The translations under genes were made by a program, and so were the position numbers. Positions 1-4,854 of a stretch of 5,669 nucleotides of DNA are shown piece after piece (positions within the stretch are counted from its first letter, which is position 1; the number at the start of each line of letters is the position of its first letter). The DNA comes from Sulfurimonas sp. (lineage in GTDB: Bacteria; Campylobacterota; Campylobacteria; Campylobacterales; Sulfurimonadaceae), in the NCBI GenBank assembly GCA_022712775.1, contig JAFLJZ010000145.1, positions 1 through 5,669 of the forward strand, written 5' to 3'. A model generated the notes under the pieces. The model ran no database searches. It was not told where the DNA came from and worked only from the letters and a program-made list of their open reading frames with translations.

Positions 1-153
1 AATACTGTTTTAGGGATCAATGCAAGTATTGGTGTTTGTATTTATGGCTCAGTAGTAGAAGATTTTGAGTTATTATCAAAAAATGCAGACAAGGCGATGT
101 ACGAATCTAAACGTAATGGAAAGGGACAAGCAACAATTTATAAAAATAAATAA
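1..153 (+). CDS. C-terminal end of a GGDEF-domain protein (partial)
   Basis: Frame 1 is open from the window edge to a TAA at 151-153, giving 50 residues. They match the last part of a GGDEF domain: a strand reading ASIGVCIY, followed by a helix with the hallmark NADKAMYESKRNGKG and a closing strand QATIY. In GGDEF proteins this segment is the final helix and strand of the cyclase fold, which makes cyclic di-GMP from two GTP. The catalytic GGDEF signature and the inhibitory RxxD site lie upstream of the window, so activity cannot be judged; a degenerate, non-catalytic GGDEF protein is equally possible. Any sensor domains are also out of view. The protein ends only three residues after the domain, so GGDEF is the C-terminal domain and no EAL domain follows. 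It is convergent with the next gene and not part of the accD operon. Confidence 0.88.
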   Translation, partial: NTVLGINASIGVCIYGSVVEDFELLSKNADKAMYESKRNGKGQATIYKNK

Positions 154-165
154 TTACTTATTTTT
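142..165. terminator. AT-only palindrome between convergent genes, possible weak bidirectional terminator
   Basis: AAAAATAA at 142-149 is matched by TTATTTTT at 158-165. The inner bases TAA/TTA (151-156) also pair, with one mismatched pair (150/157). The element is centred on the stop codon of the GGDEF gene and ends next to the stop of the minus-strand gene at 166. It has A and T tracts on its flanks, as a bidirectional terminator would. The stem contains no G-C pair and would be weak, so this may be only the AT-rich background. Confidence 0.25.
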
Positions 166-507
166 CTAGTTTAAGAAGTCGAAAAATTTACCAATCCAAT
201 TTTTTTTCGTTTCATCAGTTTTTTGCTCTATATATTCTGAATCACTCTTACCCTTACCTTCATAATAATCCCCATGATGAGTATTTTTTGATGTATTATG
301 CTGATACCTTGTATCATGGTCTTGATTATCGTTATGTTTGTTATTCTTGTTATGTTTGTTCGAGTGTTTCGATGTCATCTCTTCTTTATGCTGTTCTTTT
401 TCATATTTTTCAGGTTTTCCACCATTCCCTGCCCATGAAGGTTTATCTGCTAAGAGAGTAGTTGAAGTAAGAAGTAAAATAGATACTATAGCGAGTGTTT
501 TTTTCAT
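166..507 (-). CDS. Small secreted His/Lys/Asn-rich hypothetical protein
   Basis: This is a 113-residue protein of unknown function. Residues 1-20 form a classic Sec signal peptide: MKK, a hydrophobic core AIVSILLL, and likely cleavage after A20, so the mature protein is probably periplasmic. Next comes a short ordered-looking segment, DKPSWAGNGGKPEKYEKEQHK (21-41). I associate such KPxWAGxGGKP stretches with small exported proteins in other proteobacteria, from memory only. Residues 40-78 are low complexity, rich in His, Asn and Lys, with eight His in the mature part and no Cys. The tail 103-113 (NWIGKFFDFLN) is aromatic and amphipathic. The start is supported by AGGGAA (minus strand, plus positions 513-518) five bases upstream. 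The His-rich part could bind divalent metal, but no defined site is visible. It stands alone, divergent from accD and convergent with the GGDEF gene. Confidence 0.75.
   Translation of the reverse strand: MKKTLAIVSILLLTSTTLLADKPSWAGNGGKPEKYEKEQHKEEMTSKHSNKHNKNNKHNDNQDHDTRYQHNTSKNTHHGDYYEGKGKSDSEYIEQKTDETKKNWIGKFFDFLN
331..360. repeat. 12-bp direct repeat, 18-bp period, inside the His-rich gene
   Basis: GTTATGTTTGTT occurs at 331-342 and again at 349-360, separated by six bases. On the coding (minus) strand each copy encodes Asn-Lys-His-Asn (residues 50-53 and 56-59), giving a six-residue repeat, NKHNKN then NKHNDN. The period is a multiple of three, so gain or loss of units would keep the frame. 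It looks like a small tandem duplication that enlarged the His/Asn-rich part of the protein. Confidence 0.6.
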
Positions 508-536
508 AGATATTCCCTAGTTTTTTTATTGAGATA

Positions 537-542
537 ATTATA
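537..542 (-). promoter_or_regulatory. Putative -10 element for the His-rich secreted protein gene
   Basis: The minus strand reads TATAAT here, 29 bases upstream of the ATG at 507 and upstream of the AGGGAA ribosome binding site. I see no convincing -35 hexamer at the usual spacing, which is normal for sigma-70 promoters in Campylobacterota. The site overlaps a 6-bp inverted repeat (AATTAT, three bases, ATAATT; 536-550). In such AT-rich DNA, chance matches are common. Confidence 0.35.
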
Positions 543-581
543 ACATAATTGTATATTAACTCAGCATAAGTATTTATTAGA

Positions 582-587
582 TATAAT
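582..587 (+). promoter_or_regulatory. Putative -10 element for the accD operon
   Basis: A perfect TATAAT lies 38 bases before the accD ATG (37 bases between them), with T-rich DNA upstream (571-577) and no recognisable -35. This fits the Campylobacterota sigma-70 pattern, in which the -10 dominates. It would give a leader of roughly 30 bases carrying the AAGGA at 611-615. It is the only promoter I can point to for the six-gene run that follows. Confidence 0.45.
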
Positions 588-624
588 ACAAGCTATTTCA
601 AACAGTTTTCAAGGATATTTTTTT

Positions 625-1467
625 ATGAACCTACTAAACCTTTTTTCAAAAGATACAAATAAACAACCAGTAAAAAGTGAAGCCTCATCACATTGGGTAA
701 AGTGTAAATCATGTCACTCACTTATGTACTACAAAGAAGTTGAAAATCAAAATTATGTGTGTCCAAAATGTGGATTTCACCTTCGTATTGGAGTTAAAGA
801 AAGAATAGAACTTTTAGAAGATGAAGGCTCATTTGTAGAATATGATGACAATCTTAAACCAGTTGACCCACTTAATTTTGTAGATAAAAAATCATATAAA
901 CAAAGAATAGAAGAGGCAACGAAAAAAACAGGTAAAACTTCATCAGTTGTTTCAGGTTCAATAACAATGAATGGAGTATCTGCACAAATGGTAATCTTTG
1001 ATTTTGCCTTTATGGGTGGGTCACTTGGTTCAGTTGAGGGTGAAAAAATTGTTCGTGCAATTAATAGAGCTATAGAAAATAAAGAGGGCGTAATTATTCT
1101 TAGTGCATCTGGAGGTGCCCGAATGCAAGAGAGTACTTTTTCATTACTACAAATGAGTAAGACTTCAGCAGCTTTAGCAAAGTTGGCAAATCATAAATTA
1201 CCTTATATTTCTGTGCTTACCGATCCAACGATGGGTGGGGTAAGTGCATCATTTGCAACGCTTGGTGATATTATCATTGCAGAGCCTGGAGCGCTTATCG
1301 GTTTTGCTGGACAACGTGTAATTGAGCAAACGATAGGTTCAGCACTTCCAGATGGCTTTCAGCGAGCAGAGTTTCTTCTTGAAAAAGGTTCTATAGATAT
1401 GATAGTAAATAGAAATGATTTAAAAAGTACGCTCTCAGATTTACTTACCCTTTTAAAAGTTAGTTAA
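625..1467 (+). CDS. accD: Acetyl-CoA carboxylase carboxyltransferase subunit beta
   Basis: This is the beta subunit of the cytoplasmic acetyl-CoA carboxylase carboxyltransferase. With AccA it moves the carboxyl group from carboxybiotin on AccB to acetyl-CoA, giving malonyl-CoA, the committed step of fatty acid synthesis. At 280 residues it has the usual family length. An N-terminal four-cysteine zinc ribbon is complete (C27, C30, C46, C49). The crotonase-like carboxyltransferase core follows, with FMGGSLGSVEGEK (129-141), the oxyanion-hole region SASGGARMQES (160-170), DPTMGGVSASFA (200-211) and IGFAGQRVIEQT (225-236). The start is fixed by AAGGA at 611-615, nine bases upstream. In E. coli the zinc ribbon is reported to bind nucleic acid, including acc mRNA; that is not shown here. 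accA is not in the window. This is the first gene of the operon, and the next gene starts seven bases after its stop. Confidence 0.98.
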   Translation: MNLLNLFSKDTNKQPVKSEASSHWVKCKSCHSLMYYKEVENQNYVCPKCGFHLRIGVKERIELLEDEGSFVEYDDNLKPVDPLNFVDKKSYKQRIEEATKKTGKTSSVVSGSITMNGVSAQMVIFDFAFMGGSLGSVEGEKIVRAINRAIENKEGVIILSASGGARMQESTFSLLQMSKTSAALAKLANHKLPYISVLTDPTMGGVSASFATLGDIIIAEPGALIGFAGQRVIEQTIGSALPDGFQRAEFLLEKGSIDMIVNRNDLKSTLSDLLTLLKVS

Positions 1468-1474
1468 ATAATAG

Positions 1475-2035
1475 ATGCGTTTATATGCTCTTTGTGATCA
1501 AAAACTACTAGATTCTAGAGGTGTTTCTTTAGAAGAGTTTATTGAAATAGCTAAAAATAATGGTACGGAAATCATTCAATATAGAAATAAATATGCAGAT
1601 ATAGCTTTTATAAAATCACAGCTTATTAAGATTAGAAAGTTGTTTGATGGTTTTTTGATTGTTAATGATTCTTATGAACTTATAGAGTTCTGTGACGGTG
1701 TGCATTTAGGTCAAGAAGATTTAAAAAACATAGATGCTGAGATTATTTCAGCAGTTAAAATAGTTAGAAAAGTGATAGGAAAAGATAAGATACTTGGAAT
1801 TTCTACGCATAATGAGAAAGAAGTTTTAGAAGCAAATGAAATGGACTTAAATTATATAGGATTAGGTGCATATAGAGATACTAATACAAAAGATGTTCCA
1901 GATACACTTGGTGATTCGTTAGATTTAATAGCTTCAAAGTCAAAACATTTTGTTGGGGCAATAGGTGGAGTGAAATTAAGTGATTCATTCCAAAATGTTA
2001 CGTATCATGTAATTGGTAGCGGGTTATTGGATTAA
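1475..2035 (+). CDS. Thiamine-phosphate-synthase (ThiE/TenI) family protein, short form
   Basis: This 186-residue TIM-barrel protein belongs to the ThiE/TenI family. ThiE joins the hydroxymethylpyrimidine pyrophosphate and thiazole phosphate moieties to make thiamine phosphate. Most ligand positions are visible: Q35-x-R37-x-K39 and N64-D65 (pyrophosphate and pyrimidine), GVHLGQED with D82 (magnesium), GISTH with S110, [13 protein letters not shown] with T136, T138 and K139, and AIGGV (162-166, phosphate). Differences from a standard ThiE of about 210 residues are GAY in place of the usual GPxF at 131-133, and an abrupt end. After AIGGV only about 20 residues remain; VIGSGLLD replaces the usual second phosphate loop (VVSAI) and the last helix is absent. 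No other thi gene is nearby. It starts seven bases after accD with no clear Shine-Dalgarno site, so translation is probably coupled. Active ThiE or a repurposed paralogue are both possible. Confidence 0.85.
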   Translation: MRLYALCDQKLLDSRGVSLEEFIEIAKNNGTEIIQYRNKYADIAFIKSQLIKIRKLFDGFLIVNDSYELIEFCDGVHLGQEDLKNIDAEIISAVKIVRKVIGKDKILGISTHNEKEVLEANEMDLNYIGLGAYRDTNTKDVPDTLGDSLDLIASKSKHFVGAIGGVKLSDSFQNVTYHVIGSGLLD

Positions 2036-2037
2036 TA

Positions 2038-2496
2038 GTGAAGATTCAAATAGTCTCTATCGCAAAAAAAGAAAAAACAATTTATGATCCCTTATATAAA
2101 GATTTAGAAAAAATGATTTCTCGCTTTGCAAAAATAGAAGATACAGAAATTTTTCCAAAAGATGTAGCAAAAGCACACACTGTCTCTTCAAAAGCCTCGC
2201 AGATAGCATATTCGAAGGTCTTAGAACCGTATATTGGTAATGATTATTGTATAACTTTACATCCTGATGGAAAATTAATGGATAGTTTTGAATTTAGTAA
2301 GCTATTAAATGATAGAATGTCCATTAAATTTTTTATAGGCGGAGCTTATGGATTTGAAGATAATTTTTTAAAAAAAAGTAATCAAGTTGTAAGTTTGGGA
2401 AAATTAACTATGAGTCATAAAATTGCAAAGGCAGTTTTATTAGAACAGATTTATAGAGGTTTTTCAATTTTGAGTAACCATCCGTACCATAAATAA
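2038..2496 (+). CDS. rlmH: 23S rRNA (pseudouridine-1915-N3)-methyltransferase RlmH
   Basis: RlmH is a small SPOUT-class methyltransferase. It uses S-adenosylmethionine to methylate N3 of pseudouridine 1915 in helix 69 of 23S rRNA, acting late on assembled 70S ribosomes at the subunit interface. The 152-residue length is typical (E. coli about 155). Hallmarks are [13 protein letters not shown] (75-87, the usual LDxxGKxxxSxxFA region), the cofactor-knot loop FFIGGAYGF (98-106), and the signature C-terminus [19 protein letters not shown] (122-140) ending in HPYHK. The start is GTG, two bases after the previous stop; it gives the expected MKIQIVSI first strand and has only a weak GGA at 2029-2031. 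Coupling to the upstream gene is likely. An A8 run at 2370-2377 follows a T6 run, but the frame is intact. Confidence 0.96.
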   Translation: MKIQIVSIAKKEKTIYDPLYKDLEKMISRFAKIEDTEIFPKDVAKAHTVSSKASQIAYSKVLEPYIGNDYCITLHPDGKLMDSFEFSKLLNDRMSIKFFIGGAYGFEDNFLKKSNQVVSLGKLTMSHKIAKAVLLEQIYRGFSILSNHPYHK

Positions 2497-2507
2497 AAAC
2501 ACATATT

Positions 2508-2513
2508 AAGGAT
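2508..2513 (+). promoter_or_regulatory. Ribosome binding site that fixes a TTG start for the dksA-like gene
   Basis: AAGGAT lies five bases before a TTG at 2519. No ATG or GTG occurs in frame near the start, and the next in-frame ATG (M53) would remove the first half of the coiled coil and the DxxDxA motif. The same AAGGAT with five-base spacing serves the next gene (2868-2873 before ATG 2879), which supports the choice. Confidence 0.75.
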
Positions 2514-2518
2514 AAGAA

Positions 2519-2869
2519 TTGCAGGCAAGTGAATTAAGTTACTTTAGAGAGATTTTAGACAGTAGAAATGTACAAATAGTTAAAAATATTTCAGGTGTTA
2601 ATGCAGAACTAGAACAGTTAAATGCACTCGAATTAAATGATGAAGGTGACCATGCTGCTGTTAATAATAATTCTATGGTTGAGAGTGCAATAGTGCAACA
2701 ACAAGAACAAGAGTTAAGGGAAATCAATGCAGCTTTAGGTAAAATATCCATAGGTGATTATGGAACTTGTGCAATGTGTGAAGATGATATAGGTTTTGCT
2801 AGACTAAAAGTGAAGCCACATGCGATATATTGTATTGACTGTAGAGAGATAGTTGAAAAAACAAACTAA
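2519..2869 (+). CDS. dksA: DksA/TraR-family RNA polymerase-binding transcription factor, short form
   Basis: This is a 116-residue DksA/TraR C4-type zinc-finger protein. DksA inserts its coiled coil into the secondary channel of RNA polymerase and, with ppGpp, resets promoter choice in the stringent response. The zinc finger is complete: C84-A-M-C87 and C105-I-D-C108, in the typical setting GDYGTCAMCEDDIG...YCIDC. The coiled coil spans about 5-78. Its tip carries D41-E-G-D44-H-A46, which fits the DxxDxA motif needed for DksA function. The protein is about 35 residues shorter than E. coli DksA, mainly at the N-terminus, and similar in size to the DksA-like protein of Campylobacter jejuni as I remember it. 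Translation starts at TTG. It lies 22 bases after rlmH and 9 bases before the membrane protein gene. Family membership is firm; response to ppGpp is inference. Confidence 0.93.
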   Translation: MQASELSYFREILDSRNVQIVKNISGVNAELEQLNALELNDEGDHAAVNNNSMVESAIVQQQEQELREINAALGKISIGDYGTCAMCEDDIGFARLKVKPHAIYCIDCREIVEKTN

Positions 2870-2878
2870 GGATTTCAT

Positions 2879-3910
2879 ATGCATATAAAGAGATATACAA
2901 TTGCATCATTTTTATTGATTGCTTTTATAGGGTGGTATGTAAGCACATTTGTCTCAAGTCAAACAATAAGTGTTAATGTTTTTGGAATTGAAATACCACC
3001 ACTTTCAGTATCTATATGGGCAATGATTCCTTTGTTTATATTTTATATAGCAAGTGTTACTCATATTATATTTTATTCTGTTGTTGGTACTTTAAATCTT
3101 CGTAAGTATGAACAAGACTATGAAAAAATTATTGATTGTATTTCTGATGCATACCTTGGAAAAGAAAATCGTCATCATATGTTTAAAACATCTAAGTATA
3201 AACTTTTAGGTAATCTTATAGATAATACAAACTTATTTCCAACCAATATAACCGGAGAATCTATAAATGATGAGCGAATCTCTGCAACAATTAAATTAAT
3301 TGAAAGTATCAAAAACGGAGAAGTTGTTGATTTGAAAAAATCAGCATTGTCGATTGATAATGATTTAGTGATTCAAAATGAAAGAAATAGATATAAAAAT
3401 GATATGGAAAGGGCTGAAGATTTTTTAAGTCATAGAGCTAAATACAATACAGAGCTTTTGAAAGAGATTTATGTAGACTTTGCAAAAACAGCATCTGTTA
3501 AATTAATTGAAAAATATAAAGCTTCTATGAGTAAGCCCGCTTTATTTGAAATCCTCTCTCGTGTAAATACTGATGAATACACTATTGATATTTCCAATGA
3601 AACGCTAATGAGCTTATTTGAGACCTTAGACTTAGATAATGGGGATTATGTAAAAATATCAGCTTCATTATCTTTAGGAATGATTCCAGAAGAAAGAATT
3701 AAGCTTTTTGAAATACTTAGTGAGATGAATGATTCAGCAACAGAAGCATATTTATTTACATTATATGATTTAGAGATGATGGAACCTGCAAATGCTATTT
3801 TAGATATTTCCCAAGCAGATGAATATATTAACTTTAAAGCATACCGTGCCTTAAAAGAATGTCATAAAAATTTTAATATTAATTTATTTGTTATAGATAG
3901 GATATGTTAA
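2879..3910 (+). CDS. Conserved-type inner membrane protein of unknown function
   Basis: I do not recognise a named family. The 343-residue protein has two N-terminal membrane helices, about residues 8-25 and 44-70, joined by a short loop with GIEIPP (36-41). The first helix is preceded by H2-K4-R5, so N-in topology with the large C-terminal part (about 71-343) in the cytoplasm is likely. That part is charged and mostly helical, with a run of acidic/hydrophobic helices at 185-330 that could form a helical-repeat bundle. No catalytic motif or metal site is evident. The start has AAGGAT five bases upstream. It lies between the dksA-like gene and dus, overlapping dus by seven bases. A membrane protein at this spot is, from memory, also present in Campylobacter jejuni, so it is probably a lineage-conserved gene rather than an insertion. 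Its two-helix N-terminus loosely resembles small cytoplasmic-membrane adaptor proteins, but this is only a shape comparison. Confidence 0.85.
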   Translation: MHIKRYTIASFLLIAFIGWYVSTFVSSQTISVNVFGIEIPPLSVSIWAMIPLFIFYIASVTHIIFYSVVGTLNLRKYEQDYEKIIDCISDAYLGKENRHHMFKTSKYKLLGNLIDNTNLFPTNITGESINDERISATIKLIESIKNGEVVDLKKSALSIDNDLVIQNERNRYKNDMERAEDFLSHRAKYNTELLKEIYVDFAKTASVKLIEKYKASMSKPALFEILSRVNTDEYTIDISNETLMSLFETLDLDNGDYVKISASLSLGMIPEERIKLFEILSEMNDSATEAYLFTLYDLEMMEPANAILDISQADEYINFKAYRALKECHKNFNINLFVIDRIC

Positions 3911-4854
3911 ACAAACTTATCTTTGATAAGCCAATCTATGTATTGGCCCCTTTAGCCGGATTTACTGATTTACCTTTTAGGAGTGTTGTTAAAAAGTTTG
4001 GAGCTGACTTAACAGTAAGTGAAATGTTAAGCTCAAACGCACTCGTTCATAATTCTAAAAAAACTTTGCATATGCTTGAAAAAAGCGATATTGAAGATCC
4101 ATATTCTGTTCAAATTTCAGGTTCTAGCATAGACGTTGTTCAAGGAGCAGTAGAGATATTAAACGAATATGATGGAATTGATGTTATTGATTTAAATTGT
4201 GGCTGTCCTGTTCCTAAGGTTGTAGGTCATGGAAGTGGAAGCTCTCTTTTACTTGATTTACCTTTAATGGGTTCTATAATTAGAACGATTAAAGATACAT
4301 CAACTAAAAATATGACAAGTGTAAAAATACGATTAGGGTTCGAGAAAAAGAATCATGTAGAAATAGCAAAAATGGTTGAAGCAAGTGGAGCTGATTTTCT
4401 TGCTGTCCATGGAAGAACGCGTGTTGGAAAATTCAAAGCTGAAGTTGATTATGATGCAATTGCAGAGATAAAAAATGCTGTTTCAATTCCTGTTATTGCT
4501 AATGGTGATATAGATTCCTATGAGAAAGCTAAATGGGTTTTAGAGCATACTGGATCCGATGGTGTGATGATAGGTAGAGGTGCCGTAGGTGCACCGTGGA
4601 TATTTCACCAGTTACGAACTGGTGAAAAAGATATTGCACAATCTCTTAAGCATGAAATAATAATGGAGCATTTTGATAAAATGATAGAATTTTATGGACA
4701 ACATGGTGTAGCTATGTTTAGAAAGCACACACACACCTATACAAAAGGTTATCGCGGTGCATCTAAGCTTAGAGATGAAGTAAATCATATTAATGATATA
4801 AAAGAGTATAGAGCTATTCTTGATAATTTTTTTAAAAATCCACAAATGGCTTAA
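3904..4854 (+). CDS. dusB: tRNA-dihydrouridine synthase, DusB type
   Basis: This FMN-dependent enzyme reduces specific uridines in the tRNA D-loop to dihydrouridine. At 316 residues it has normal length. Visible are the first barrel loop LAPLAGFTDLPFR (14-26), QISGS (70-74), the catalytic loop D96-LNCGCPVPKV with active-site C101, the FMN-contacting K141 in VKIRLGF, HGRTR (169-173), IANGDI (198-203) and GVMIGRGAVGAPWIF (220-234). The C-terminal tRNA-binding helical domain has RKHTHTYTKGYRGASKLR, matching the DusB pattern KHxxxYxKGxxGAxxLR; this favours DusB over DusA or DusC. The ATG is inside the previous gene (7-base overlap). An AGGA at 3899-3902 is too close to serve it, and an in-frame TAG at 3898-3900 rules out an earlier start, so translation is probably coupled. 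A (CA)5C tract at 4726-4736 encodes His-Thr-His-Thr without disturbing the frame. Confidence 0.95.
   Translation: MLNKLIFDKPIYVLAPLAGFTDLPFRSVVKKFGADLTVSEMLSSNALVHNSKKTLHMLEKSDIEDPYSVQISGSSIDVVQGAVEILNEYDGIDVIDLNCGCPVPKVVGHGSGSSLLLDLPLMGSIIRTIKDTSTKNMTSVKIRLGFEKKNHVEIAKMVEASGADFLAVHGRTRVGKFKAEVDYDAIAEIKNAVSIPVIANGDIDSYEKAKWVLEHTGSDGVMIGRGAVGAPWIFHQLRTGEKDIAQSLKHEIIMEHFDKMIEFYGQHGVAMFRKHTHTYTKGYRGASKLRDEVNHINDIKEYRAILDNFFKNPQMA

Noticed and set aside
338..520. Open frame on the plus strand opposite the His-rich gene
   Set aside because: It is antisense to a gene with a signal peptide and a good ribosome binding site, and its translation resembles no protein; it is a shadow of the minus-strand gene.
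2364..2377. T6A8 homopolymer run in rlmH as a slippage or frameshift site
   Set aside because: The full conserved RlmH C-terminus follows in frame, and A runs for Lys-Lys are expected at this base composition.
2539..2751. Minus-strand open frame rich in Ser, Cys and Leu
   Set aside because: It lies wholly opposite the coiled-coil part of the dksA-like gene, and its composition is what antisense of Glu/Gln/Asn codons gives.
4726..4736. (CA)5C dinucleotide tract as a possible phase-variation site in dusB
   Set aside because: It is short, lies in a conserved stretch (RKH...YTKG) of a housekeeping enzyme, and the frame is intact; it is better explained by His-Thr codons.
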